Shown here: positions 35,488 through 44,151 of the stretch, in pieces
Numbering within the stretch: the first letter of the stretch is position 1
Layout: every line of letters starts with the position of its first letter
DNA from: Streptomyces sp. NBC_00683
Lineage (GTDB): Bacteria > Actinomycetota > Actinomycetes > Streptomycetales > Streptomycetaceae
Length of the DNA stretch: 64,000 bases
Direction of reading: 5' to 3'
NCBI RefSeq assembly: GCF_036226745.1
Contig: NZ_CP109013.1
Span: 5,890,001 to 5,954,000 of the forward strand
Translations under genes and position numbers: made by a program
Notes under the pieces: model-generated
What the model saw: the letters and a program-made list of their open reading frames with translations, nothing else
What the model was told of the DNA's origin: nothing
Database searches by the model: none

Positions 35488-35503
35488 ACCGCTCCCGGCG
35501 GTC

Positions 35504-37426
35504 TCAGCCGCCGTGGACCTCCAGAGCCGTCCGCACGGCCGACTCCAGCGCGCCCTCGATCCAGGCGGGCTTGATGGACGTGTGGCAGCCCGCGAAGTGC
35601 AGCGGCCCCTCCGGGGTGCGCACATCGGGGAACAGCTCGGTGTGCTGGCCGGGCAGGAGCACCGACGCCTCGCCGTACGCGTACGGGTCGCGCATCCACG
35701 ACTGGGTGCGGCCCACGCCCGTGTAGAAGACCTCGATGCGCTGCCCGTACACGTCCTGGACTCCGCCCAGCGTGCGCGGGTAGCGCTCGTCGTCGTCCAG
35801 CGAGTCCCACTTCAGGGCGTCGTCGGCCCAGCTGTACGAGGCGAGCAGGACCCCGCCGTCGCTGCCCTCGACCGGGTGCGAGGGCTGGTACATGAAGCGG
35901 TTGGCGTTGTCGGTCACCGAGCCGCCGCCGATGACGTGCGCCGCCTCGGGCTGGTTGCGGGCGGTGGCCCGGCAGGCCGCGTAGTGCACCCGCTGGTTGG
36001 GCGGAATGTGGCCGCCGGGCACCGACGGGTGGGCGCCCAGCAGCGAACCGTCGGCCGGCGCCCTGCCCAGCCGGTAGTCGTCGTACAGGCCGGGGCGGAC
36101 CTCGTCCAGCTCCCGCCTCCAGTCCGCCTCGTCGAACTCCCACCAGCGGCGGCTGAATTCGAGCAGCACCTTGGTCGCCGCGTCGTAGTGGACCTCGGTG
36201 ATCGCGCGCCGCTTGCCGTACGAGAGCGCGGGCGTGACCGGGATGTGCCGCAGCCCGGAGAAGGGCACCGTGACGATCGCCCGGTCGCCGGTGAAGGTCT
36301 CCCGGACGACGGGACCGCCCCGGCCCTCGGAGACCGTCTCGACGCTCACCCCGTCCTCGGTGTGGCTGATCCGGGTGGCCCGGCGGTCCAGGTGGACCAG
36401 GTCCTCGACCTTCGCGTACATCGCGTCGGCCAGCGTGGCGGTGCCGTCGGGCAGCTCGAAGAACGAGGTGGCCGGGCTGATCAGCGAGGCCCCGATGAAG
36501 CTGTGCAGGAAGGCGAGGTGGAGGCGCGAGGTCATGTTCTCGACGGTGCCGATGAGGTCGACGGTGCGCTCGTCGAGCCCGGCCACCTCGGTCAGGTACC
36601 GGAACATCGAGAAGTGCCCGTACCGCTGGAGCACGGTCGCCCAGCCCTCGACAAGGGCACTGCCCTCCTTGCCCTCGATCTCCTTGCGCACCGGAGCGAA
36701 CGCGTCCCGGACGATCTGCGAGGCGGGTGTGCTCTCGTAGGCCGCGGGCACACCGAAGGACCTGTTGACCGACTGCGGCTTCGCCGCGTAGTCGGCGCGG
36801 CGGACCCGGACACCGTTGACATGGATCCAGGTGCGGTTGGCGGGACGCCCCTCGCCGTCCACGTCGACCAGGTGGAAGCGGCGGGTCTTCAGCCCGAGGG
36901 CTGCCATCAGTCCGGTGACCAGCGGGTGGCTGTCCGGGATGCGCATCGCGCCGGCCTCGGCGTACTGCTTCGGATCGGCGAAGGGCTGCTCCGACTGCTC
37001 GTGGCCGCCCGCCCGGAAGGTCTTGATGCGGCCGCCCACACGGTTGCCGTTGGCCTCGATCACGGTGACCGTGTGACCGGCCTCGTGGAGCAGCCGCGCC
37101 GCGGTGAGCCCGGCCGGTCCCGCGCCGACGACGAGGACCTTCTTGCGCGCGGCGGAGGTGCGGGGCAGACCCTTCCCCAGCAGGACCTCACGGTAACCGG
37201 GCACCAGGTCACGGTCGTTCTCGTCCCGCACGAGGACGGCGCGGGCGACGGTGAGGCAGTCGTCCCAGTCGGAGGCGGGTGCGGCAGCCGCGGCCCGGGG
37301 CACCGCGGCACCCGCGGACGGGGCGGCGGCGGTCACGGCGAGGGCCGCCGCGCCGGCGGTGGCGCCTGCGATCAGGGAGCGGCGGGAAGGCAGGACGGGC
37401 GATGAATCAGCGGTGTTTAACATCAT
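35504..37426 (-). CDS. Exported flavin amine/L-amino-acid oxidase with a TTA codon
   Basis: A 640-residue FAD enzyme. The N-terminus contains a Tat-like signal ([19 protein letters not shown]). An ADP-binding motif follows at about residue 95 ([22 protein letters not shown]) with the flavin-oxidase GG motif [10 protein letters not shown]. The C-terminus has the FAD-contact block [23 protein letters not shown] (two adjoining stretches). Size and layout recall streptomycete L-glutamate oxidase; it would oxidise an amine or amino acid to a keto compound, NH3 and H2O2. Codon 3 is TTA (Leu), read by the developmentally controlled bldA tRNA. ATG 37426 has AGGG 8 nt upstream. Confidence 0.86.
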   Translation of the reverse strand: MMLNTADSSPVLPSRRSLIAGATAGAAALAVTAAAPSAGAAVPRAAAAAPASDWDDCLTVARAVLVRDENDRDLVPGYREVLLGKGLPRTSAARKKVLVVGAGPAGLTAARLLHEAGHTVTVIEANGNRVGGRIKTFRAGGHEQSEQPFADPKQYAEAGAMRIPDSHPLVTGLMAALGLKTRRFHLVDVDGEGRPANRTWIHVNGVRVRRADYAAKPQSVNRSFGVPAAYESTPASQIVRDAFAPVRKEIEGKEGSALVEGWATVLQRYGHFSMFRYLTEVAGLDERTVDLIGTVENMTSRLHLAFLHSFIGASLISPATSFFELPDGTATLADAMYAKVEDLVHLDRRATRISHTEDGVSVETVSEGRGGPVVRETFTGDRAIVTVPFSGLRHIPVTPALSYGKRRAITEVHYDAATKVLLEFSRRWWEFDEADWRRELDEVRPGLYDDYRLGRAPADGSLLGAHPSVPGGHIPPNQRVHYAACRATARNQPEAAHVIGGGSVTDNANRFMYQPSHPVEGSDGGVLLASYSWADDALKWDSLDDDERYPRTLGGVQDVYGQRIEVFYTGVGRTQSWMRDPYAYGEASVLLPGQHTELFPDVRTPEGPLHFAGCHTSIKPAWIEGALESAVRTALEVHGG

Positions 37427-37484
37427 GTCGATCACCCTGCTGCGTGAGGCCGTCCGGGGGAGCCGCGGACGCGCCCCCACGGCC

Positions 37485-37517
37485 CCGATTCACCCGCCGG
37501 TGATCTTGCTGAATCGG
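37485..37517. promoter_or_regulatory. Inverted repeat upstream of the oxidase gene
   Basis: CCGATTCA and TGAATCGG form perfect 8-nt arms separated by 17 nt, about 60 nt upstream of the oxidase start and just after the galM stop. The geometry fits a dimeric regulator spanning more than two helical turns; no regulator is adjacent. Confidence 0.4.
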
Positions 37518-37550
37518 TGTTGACGCAGGTCATCGCGGTGGATTCGGGTG

Positions 37551-38543
37551 TCAGCGCACCGAGAAGCCGTACACCGTCGTGGACTCGAACACCTCGCCCG
37601 GCCGCAGCACCGTGCTCGGGAACTCCGGACGGTTGGGGGAGTCGGGGAAGTGCTGCGTCTCCAGCGCGATCCCGGCGCACGGCACGAACGGCCGCCCCTC
37701 GAAATGGTCGGCGGTGTACAGCTGCAGACCCGGCTCCGTCGTACGGACCGTCAGCAGCCGCCCCGAGGCGGCGTCGTACAGCTCGGCCACCGGCTCCTCG
37801 CCGGTCGCGTCGAGCACGTAGTTGGTGTCGTACTCCGGGCCCACCGGCCTGGGCTCCCGGAAGTCGAACCGGGTCCCGTCCACCGGAGCGAACTCGCCCG
37901 TCGGAATGGACTCGGCGTCCGACGGCGTGATCAGCCCGGCCGCGAGCCGCAGTTCGTGCCCGAGCGCGCTCCCGCTGTCCGCGCCGGCCAGATTCCAGTA
38001 CGTGTGATTGGTCAGGTTCACCACGGTCGGCGCGTCCGTCGTTGCCCGGTAGGCGATCCGCAGCGCCCCGCCCTCGTCCAGGGTGTACGTCACCGAGACC
38101 GCCAGCCGGCCCGGGAAGCCCTCCTCGCCGTCCTCCGCGACCAGGGAGAGCCGCACACCGTCCGGTACCTCCTCGGCGTCCCACACCCGCTTGTCGAAGC
38201 CGCGCGTCCCGCCGTGCACATGGTTGCGGCCCTCGTTCGGCGTCACCCGGTGCGTCTGCCCGTCGAGTACGAAGGCGGCGCCCCCGATCCGGTTCGCGTA
38301 CCGCCCGACCAGGGCGCCGAAGTAGGGACCGGTGTACTTCTCGTAGTCCGCGACGTCCGGCAGCCCGAGGGCCACCCCGGCCCGGGTGCCGTCCCGGCCG
38401 GGCACCTCCACCGACTGCACGACGGCGCCGTACGTCAGCACACGCACCCGCGTGCCGTCCCGCTCCAGGGTCCAGCGCCGGACGGCGGTGCCGTCCGCGA
38501 GGGTGGAGAAGTCTTCGCCGTGTGCCGCTGTACCCGTCGTCAT
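37551..38543 (-). CDS. galM: Cytosolic aldose 1-epimerase
   Basis: A 330-residue mutarotase without signal peptide. It carries GRYANRIGG, NHVHGGTRGFDKRVW and NLTNHTYWNLAG, the blocks that hold the catalytic His residues. It is similar to the exported GalM at 25620-26777 but lacks its Tat leader, so the window encodes one epimerase for each side of the membrane. ATG 38543 is used; a GTG two codons upstream is possible. Confidence 0.92.
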   Translation of the reverse strand: MTTGTAAHGEDFSTLADGTAVRRWTLERDGTRVRVLTYGAVVQSVEVPGRDGTRAGVALGLPDVADYEKYTGPYFGALVGRYANRIGGAAFVLDGQTHRVTPNEGRNHVHGGTRGFDKRVWDAEEVPDGVRLSLVAEDGEEGFPGRLAVSVTYTLDEGGALRIAYRATTDAPTVVNLTNHTYWNLAGADSGSALGHELRLAAGLITPSDAESIPTGEFAPVDGTRFDFREPRPVGPEYDTNYVLDATGEEPVAELYDAASGRLLTVRTTEPGLQLYTADHFEGRPFVPCAGIALETQHFPDSPNRPEFPSTVLRPGEVFESTTVYGFSVR

Positions 38544-38554
38544 GATCACGGACT

Positions 38555-39469
38555 TTACGCGGGGGGTCCGGCCGCCGTGACATTGCGGTAAGCGATCTCG
38601 GCCAGCCTGGCCTGGCCGTCACGGCCGGGGTGGAACCAGTCCCACTGGCTGAGCTGCTCGCCGGTGAACCGGTAGTCGAACACCGCCCCGCCGTCGTACC
38701 GGCAGCGCAGATCCTTCGCGCAGACGTCCCGCAGGACCTCGTTGTACGCGACGACCCGCTCCTGCACCGCGTCGCGCCGCGCGACGGCCGCCGTGCCCAT
38801 GTCGTCCGCGTCGCCCAGCATCGACCGGCAGATCCCGAGCTTCCAGATCTGCTTGCCCAGCGCGTTGCCCCGCCCGGTCGACCAGAGCCGCTTGAGGTCC
38901 GGCACGCTCGACACGTACACCTGGGCCTTCGGCGCCGCCCCGCGCAACTGCCGCATCGACGCCTCGAACGAGGCCCGGAAGTCCGCCACCGGAGTCATGA
39001 GCCGCACCGAGTCCCGGCAGGCGTCGTTGGCGCCGATCATCACCGTCACCAGGTCCGGCTTCTCCTTGGCGGCCAGCACCATCTGCTCCGGCAGCTGGGC
39101 CATCCGGGCTCCCGACACGGCGTGGTTCCAGCTGTGCGAGGGCGCCTTCGACGCGCCGAGCAGCCGTTCCGCGAGACTGTTCACCCCGTCGTCCGTGCCG
39201 GTCGCCCACGACACCTCCGGGCAGTCGGCGAACACCGAGCAGGCGTCGAAGCCCCGGGTGATGGAGTCCCCCACGGCGGCGATGGACGCCGGGCTCACAT
39301 CCCACACCCGGACCGGCGAGGGAGAAGGGCTCTGCGGCCTGGCCGCGCCCTTCGTGGTCGCGGACGAACCACCGGTGCAGCCCGTCAGCGCGGCGGCACC
39401 GACGAACGAAAGAGCCGTCAGCACGGCGGCGACACCGCGGACACCACGGCGTGACGAACACTCAGGCAT
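38555..39469 (-). CDS. SGNH/GDSL-type hydrolase lipoprotein
   Basis: A 304-residue protein. The signal ends ALTGCTGG (lipidated Cys). A Ser/Pro linker is followed by the SGNH block I IAAVGDSITRGF (nucleophile Ser), block III IGANDAC and the C-terminal DWFHPG containing the catalytic Asp-x-x-His. ATG 39469 has GAGGGG 8 nt upstream. It is a membrane-anchored extracellular esterase or lipase; substrate unknown. Confidence 0.9.
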   Translation of the reverse strand: MPECSSRRGVRGVAAVLTALSFVGAAALTGCTGGSSATTKGAARPQSPSPSPVRVWDVSPASIAAVGDSITRGFDACSVFADCPEVSWATGTDDGVNSLAERLLGASKAPSHSWNHAVSGARMAQLPEQMVLAAKEKPDLVTVMIGANDACRDSVRLMTPVADFRASFEASMRQLRGAAPKAQVYVSSVPDLKRLWSTGRGNALGKQIWKLGICRSMLGDADDMGTAAVARRDAVQERVVAYNEVLRDVCAKDLRCRYDGGAVFDYRFTGEQLSQWDWFHPGRDGQARLAEIAYRNVTAAGPPA

Positions 39470-39498
39470 CCCAGTTTCCCCTCCGGTCACACAGGTGA

Positions 39499-39515
39499 TT
39501 GTGCCCCTGGCACAA
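39499..39515. promoter_or_regulatory. Perfect inverted repeat upstream of the SGNH lipoprotein gene
   Basis: TTGTGCC-cct-GGCACAA is a perfect 17-nt repeat starting 30 nt before the lipoprotein start codon. It may be an operator or a 5'-leader hairpin. Confidence 0.4.
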
Positions 39516-39730
39516 CCCGACAGCCCCAGGTGGTGGGCCCGCGCGCCCTCGCGGGTGAATGCTGGGGAATCATGGGCCCAGGACCGACGGTACGTCACAC
39601 GCCCGGCCCCGGCGCACGGTAGCTTTTCCCCGTCGAACCAGTGACGCCTTGCCGGCCGGCATCCGAAACGGGCAGCTCCGGTAAGTTACCTCACGTCACA
39701 TACTGTCCCTTTTCAGGAGATTCACTCCCG

Positions 39731-39835
39731 ATGCTGTTTACTGTTGACAACCTCGGGAGCCGACCGGGAAGAGGCGGTACGGGCGCGAGGCCGCTGGGGA
39801 AGGCGAACCTCGTCCCACACTGGAGGTCCCGGTGA
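39731..39835 (+). CDS. Possible 34-residue leader ORF coupled to the DUF3145 gene
   Basis: The frame starts ATG CTG TTT ACT with AGGAG 12 nt upstream, and its TGA overlaps the GTG of the DUF3145 gene (GTGA). The peptide (MLFTVDNLGSRPGRGG...) resembles nothing I know. The rest of the 362-nt gap 39470-39831 shows a TTGACA at 39744 and no other supported gene. Confidence 0.25.
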   Translation: MLFTVDNLGSRPGRGGTGARPLGKANLVPHWRSR

Positions 39836-40326
39836 CGACACGTGGAGTCCTGTACGTTCACTCCGCACCGCGCGCGCTGTGCCCGCACATCGAATGGGCA
39901 GTGGCGGGCGTACTCGGTGTGCGGGTCCAGCTCGACTGGATCAGACAGCCGGCCGCCCCCGGTACCTGGCGGTCCGAATTCTCCTGGAAGGGCAGAGCCG
40001 GCACCGCGTCCCAGCTCGCCTCGGCCCTCCGTGGCTGGGACCTGCTGCGCTTCGAGGTGACGGCTGAGCCGTGCCCCACGGCGGAGGGCGAGCGCTACAG
40101 CTCCACGCCCGGCCTCGGCATCTTCCACGCGGTCACCGGCATGAACGGCGACATCCTGATCCCCGAGGACCGGTTGCGGGCGGCCCTGGCCCGGTCCGTG
40201 AGCGGCGAGAGCGACCTGGAGGCGGAGGTCGCCAAGCTCCTGGGCAAGCCCTGGGACGACGAGCTGGAGTCCTTCCGCCACGCCGGCGAGGGCGCGCCCG
40301 TCCGCTGGCTCCACCAGGTGGTGTGA
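39832..40326 (+). CDS. DUF3145 family protein
   Basis: A 164-residue protein with the DUF3145 opening TTRGVLYVHSAPRALCPHIEWA and the block SYSTPGLGIFHA-like SSTPGLGIFHAVTGMNGDI. GGAGG precedes GTG 39832. The family is conserved and mostly single-copy in actinobacteria, usually next to the fatty-acid-synthase cluster as here; its function is unknown. It is convergent with fabF. Confidence 0.92.
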   Translation: MTTRGVLYVHSAPRALCPHIEWAVAGVLGVRVQLDWIRQPAAPGTWRSEFSWKGRAGTASQLASALRGWDLLRFEVTAEPCPTAEGERYSSTPGLGIFHAVTGMNGDILIPEDRLRAALARSVSGESDLEAEVAKLLGKPWDDELESFRHAGEGAPVRWLHQVV

Positions 40327-40432
40327 CCCGGCACCTCGGCCCGCCCTGACCCGGGACAGGCCGAGCTGAAACGTTTGTCCTCCGTGCCCCGCACGGCCCG
40401 GCGCAGCCCCGGGCACGGCCCGCGCAATGCAG

Positions 40433-40464
40433 GAGGCCCGCCTCCCGGACGGGAAGCGGGCCTC
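40433..40464. terminator. Bidirectional terminator hairpin
   Basis: GAGGCCCGC and GCGGGCCTC pair perfectly, with an inner TCCC/GGGA extension, between the convergent DUF3145 and fabF genes. Confidence 0.65.
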
Positions 40465-40478
40465 GCGGCAGTGACGGG

Positions 40479-41741
40479 TCAGACCGAGCGGAACGCCAGG
40501 ACGACGTTGTGGCCGCCGAAGCCGAACGAGTTGTTGATCGCGGCGATCGAACCCTCCGGCAGTGCCCGCGGCTCACCGCGGACGATGTCGGCCTCGATCG
40601 CCTCGTCGAGGTTGTCGACGTTGATGGTCGGCGGTGCCAGCCGGTGGTGCAGCGCCAGGACCGTCGCCACGGTCTCGATGCCGCCCGCGCCACCCAGCAG
40701 GTGACCGGTCATCGACTTCGTCGCGGAGATCGCGACATGGTCCAGGTCGTCGCCCAGCACCGCACGCAGCGCCTTGATCTCCGCAATGTCACCCTGCGGC
40801 GTGGACGTGGCGTGCGCGTTCAGGTGCACGACCTCCGACGGCTTCAGGTCCGTGGCGTCCAGCAGGTTCTGCATCGCGGCGGCGATGCCCCGGCCGGTCG
40901 GCTCGGGCTGCGCGATGTGGTGGGCGTCCGCGGACAGGCCCTGCCCCAGGACCTCGCAGTAGACCCTCGCGCCGCGCGCGGCGGCGTGCTCCGCGGACTC
41001 CAGGATCACGACTCCCGCGCCCTCGCCGAGGACGAAGCCGTCACGGCCCGTGTCGTACGGGCGCGAGGCCTTCTCGGGCTCGTCGTTGCTCTTGGACATC
41101 GCCATCATGTTGGCGAACGCGGCGATCGGCAGCGGGTGGATCGCCGCCTCGGTGCCGCCGGCGACGACCACATCGGCACGGCCGGTGCGGATCATCTCGA
41201 CGGCGTACCCGATGGCCTCGGCACCCGACGCGCAGGCGGAGACCGGGGTGTGGACACCGGCCTGGGCGTTGACCTCGAGGCCGACGTTGGCCGCCGGGCC
41301 GTTGGGCATGAGCATGGGAACGGTGTGCGGGGAGACGCGGCGTACGCCCTTCTCCTTCAGCACGTCGTACTGGTCGAGCAGGGTGATCACGCCGCCGATA
41401 CCGGAGGCGATGACCGAGCCCAGACGCTCGGGCTGGATCTTCTCGTCCTCACCGGCCTTGCCGGTGAAGCCGGCGTCCGCCCAGGCCTCACGGGCCGCGA
41501 TCAGCGCGAACTGCGCCGAGCGGTCCAGCTTGCGGGCGAGCGGGCGGGGCAGGACGTCGCCCGGGTCGACAGCCGCGAGGGCGGCGATCCGGACAGGCAG
41601 TTCGGCGAAACGTTCGCCCTCGAGGGGCTTGACGCCGGAACGACCGGCCATCAGACCTTCCCAGGTCGATGCGGAGTCGCCACCCAGCGGAGTGGTTGCG
41701 CCGATACCGGTGACGACCACGGTGCGATTGGTCGGGCTCAC
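40479..41741 (-). CDS. fabF: Beta-ketoacyl-ACP synthase II
   Basis: A 420-residue condensing enzyme elongating acyl-ACP with malonyl-ACP. The triad is Cys170 (PVSACASGAE), His310 (NAHATSTPQGD) and His347 (MTGHLLGGAG), with the Gly-rich C-terminus SFGFGGHN. The start is GTG 41741, with GGAGAAG upstream; the frame is open 21 codons further. It is the last gene of fabD-fabH-acpP-fabF. Confidence 0.96.
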   Translation of the reverse strand: MSPTNRTVVVTGIGATTPLGGDSASTWEGLMAGRSGVKPLEGERFAELPVRIAALAAVDPGDVLPRPLARKLDRSAQFALIAAREAWADAGFTGKAGEDEKIQPERLGSVIASGIGGVITLLDQYDVLKEKGVRRVSPHTVPMLMPNGPAANVGLEVNAQAGVHTPVSACASGAEAIGYAVEMIRTGRADVVVAGGTEAAIHPLPIAAFANMMAMSKSNDEPEKASRPYDTGRDGFVLGEGAGVVILESAEHAAARGARVYCEVLGQGLSADAHHIAQPEPTGRGIAAAMQNLLDATDLKPSEVVHLNAHATSTPQGDIAEIKALRAVLGDDLDHVAISATKSMTGHLLGGAGGIETVATVLALHHRLAPPTINVDNLDEAIEADIVRGEPRALPEGSIAAINNSFGFGGHNVVLAFRSV

Positions 41742-41820
41742 TGGAAAATCTTCTCCACGTGTAGAGGGTCGTGAATCAGCGGCGCCACCGCCGGGTGGCG
41801 ACACACGGGACGGGCTCGGA

Positions 41821-42069
41821 TCAGCCCTGGTGCTTCAGGATGTAGTCGGCAGCGTCGCCGACCGTCTTGAGGTTCTTGACGTCCTCGTCGGGGATCTTGA
41901 CGTCGAAGCGCTCCTCGGCGGCGACGACGACCTCGACCATGGACAGCGAGTCGACGTCCAGGTCGTCGGTGAAGGACTTGTCCAGCTGGACGTCCTCGAC
42001 CGGGATACCGGCGATCTCGTTGACGATCTCGGCGAGACCGGTGACGATCTCTTCCTGAGTGGCGGCCAT
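41821..42069 (-). CDS. acpP: Acyl carrier protein
   Basis: An 82-residue acidic protein with the phosphopantetheine site Ser41 in DDLDVDSLSMVE. It carries acyl intermediates for the type II fatty-acid synthase. It lies between fabH (63 nt upstream) and fabF, in the standard streptomycete order. Confidence 0.97.
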   Translation of the reverse strand: MAATQEEIVTGLAEIVNEIAGIPVEDVQLDKSFTDDLDVDSLSMVEVVVAAEERFDVKIPDEDVKNLKTVGDAADYILKHQG

Positions 42070-42132
42070 TTTGGCGCTCCTTCGATGTGTTTCTGCGGGG
42101 TTCGGGCGTACGGGCCGAAAGGTCCGGTGTGC

Positions 42133-43134
42133 CTAGGGGAGGGTAACGACCGTCGCGGCGTAGACGAGACCCGCCCCGAAGCCGATGACGAGCGCCGTGT
42201 CGCCGCTCTTGGCCTGACCGGTCGCCAGGAGCCGCTCCATTGCGAGCGGAATCGAGGCGGCCGACGTATTGCCGGTGGTTTCCACGTCACGCGCGACCGT
42301 GACGTGCTCCGGCAGCTTGAGAGTCTTCACCATCGAGTCGATGATCCGCATATTGGCCTGGTGCGGAATGAAGACGTCCAGGTCTTCCGGGGTGATCCCG
42401 GCCGCCTCCAGCGCCTGCTGGGCGACCTTGGCCATCTCGAAGACGGCCCAGCGGAAGACCGCCTGACCCTCCTGCGTGATCGCCGGGAACTTCTCCGGAC
42501 GGTCGGCGTGGAAGACGTCCCACGCCACGGTCTGCTTGATCGTTCCGGACTTGTCGCCCTCGGAGCCCCAGACCGTGGGGCCTATGGCCGGCTCCTTGGC
42601 GGGGCCGACGACGACCGCACCCGCGCCGTCGCCGAACAGGAAGGCCGTCGCGCGGTCCTCCAGGTCGGTGAGGTCGCTGAGGCGCTCGACACCGATGACG
42701 AGGACGTACTCCGCGGAACCCTCGACGATCATGCCCTTGGCGAGCGTGAGGCCGTAGCCGAAGCCCGCGCAGCCGGCGGAGATGTCGAAGGCCGCGGGCT
42801 TGCCCGCGCCGATCTTGTGGGCGATGTCGGTCGCGATCGCCGGGGTCTGCTGGAAGTGCGAGACGGTGGAGACGACCACGGCGCCGATCTGCTCGGGAGT
42901 GATCCCGGCGTCTGCGATCGCCTTGCCGGCGGCCTCCACGGACATGGCCGACACGGTCTCCTCGGGGGAGGCCCAGTGGCGGGTGGCGATACCGGAGCGG
43001 GAGCGGATCCACTCGTCGGACGAGTCGATCGTCTCGAGGATCACCTCGTTCGGCACGACACGGGTCGGGCGGTAGCCGCCGACACCCATGATCCGTGCGT
43101 ACGGGGCGCCCTTGCTGGGCTTGATCTTCGACAT
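42133..43134 (-). CDS. fabH: Beta-ketoacyl-ACP synthase III
   Basis: A 333-residue initiating condensing enzyme. Cys122 (DISAGCAGF), His258 (IPHQANMRI) and Asn289 (TTGNTSAAS) make the complete triad. Streptomycete FabH uses branched and straight acyl-CoA starters. It follows fabD by 13 nt. Confidence 0.97.
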   Translation of the reverse strand: MSKIKPSKGAPYARIMGVGGYRPTRVVPNEVILETIDSSDEWIRSRSGIATRHWASPEETVSAMSVEAAGKAIADAGITPEQIGAVVVSTVSHFQQTPAIATDIAHKIGAGKPAAFDISAGCAGFGYGLTLAKGMIVEGSAEYVLVIGVERLSDLTDLEDRATAFLFGDGAGAVVVGPAKEPAIGPTVWGSEGDKSGTIKQTVAWDVFHADRPEKFPAITQEGQAVFRWAVFEMAKVAQQALEAAGITPEDLDVFIPHQANMRIIDSMVKTLKLPEHVTVARDVETTGNTSAASIPLAMERLLATGQAKSGDTALVIGFGAGLVYAATVVTLP

Positions 43135-43147
43135 GCTCTCGGGCTCC

Positions 43148-44068
43148 TTAGGCGCCTGCGTGCTCGGAGATGAGCGCGCGGGCCGCGTCGAGGTCGTCGG
43201 GGGTCTTGAGCGCCAGGGTCTTCACGCCGGGCAGCGCGCGCTTGGCGAGGCCGACGAGGGTGCCTCCGGGGGCGGCCTCGATGATGGCCGTGACCCCGAG
43301 CTCCTTGAAGGTCTCCATGCACAGGTCCCAGCGGACCGGGTTGGCGACCTGGCCGACGAGCCGCGAGATGACCTCGGCGCCGTCGGCGACCGTCTTCCCG
43401 TCGGCGTTCGACACGTACGTGACCTTCGGGTCGGCTACCGTCAGGGCACCGGCGGCGGCACGCAGCTTCTCCACGGCCGGAGCCATGTGGTGCGTGTGGA
43501 AGGCGCCGGCCACCTTGAGCGCGACCACGCGGCGCACACCCTCGGGCATGTCCTCGGCCAGCGCGGCGATCTGTGCCGCGGTGCCCGCTGCGACGATCTG
43601 CCCGCCACCGTTGACGTTGGCCGGGGTGAGTCCCAGCTTCTCCAGGTGAGGGACCGTTACGGCAGGGTCGCCGCCGAGCAGCGCGGCCATGCCCGTCTCG
43701 GTGACCGCGGCGGCCTCGGCCATGCCGAGCCCCCGGGTCCGTACGAAACGGAGCGCGGCCTCGTCGCCGATGACACCGGCGAGCGCTGCGGCGGTGATCT
43801 CACCGACGCTGTGGCCGGCGACGGCGCCGGGCGAGGCGTCGAGGGCGGCGGCCGACAGGAGACCCGCGGCGACCAGCAGCGGCTGTGCCACCGCCGTGTC
43901 GCGGATCTCGTCCGCATCGGCCTTCGTGCCGTAGTGGGCAAGGTCGAGCCCGATGGCGTCGGACCAGGCCGCGATGCGGTCGGTGGCACCGGGGAGTTCG
44001 AGCCAGGGAGTCAGGAAGCCGGGCGTCTGAGCGCCTTGGCCGGGAGCGACGAGTACGAGCACACTCAC
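43148..44068 (-). CDS. fabD: Malonyl-CoA:ACP transacylase
   Basis: A 306-residue enzyme with the nucleophile Ser87 in GHSVGE, His191 in AGAFHTHHM and the N-terminal APGQGAQ. It moves malonate from CoA to ACP, for fatty-acid and possibly polyketide synthases. It is the first gene of the fab cluster, directly downstream of fasR. The 83-nt gap between them is where FasR would act. Confidence 0.96.
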   Translation of the reverse strand: MSVLVLVAPGQGAQTPGFLTPWLELPGATDRIAAWSDAIGLDLAHYGTKADADEIRDTAVAQPLLVAAGLLSAAALDASPGAVAGHSVGEITAAALAGVIGDEAALRFVRTRGLGMAEAAAVTETGMAALLGGDPAVTVPHLEKLGLTPANVNGGGQIVAAGTAAQIAALAEDMPEGVRRVVALKVAGAFHTHHMAPAVEKLRAAAGALTVADPKVTYVSNADGKTVADGAEVISRLVGQVANPVRWDLCMETFKELGVTAIIEAAPGGTLVGLAKRALPGVKTLALKTPDDLDAARALISEHAGA

Positions 44069-44151
44069 ACTCTCTCTTGTGGACGGCTCCTCACGCCCGT
44101 GGGGACAGGGACGAAGAACCGTCAGGGGAATTGTTGAAGTCCGACAAAAGT

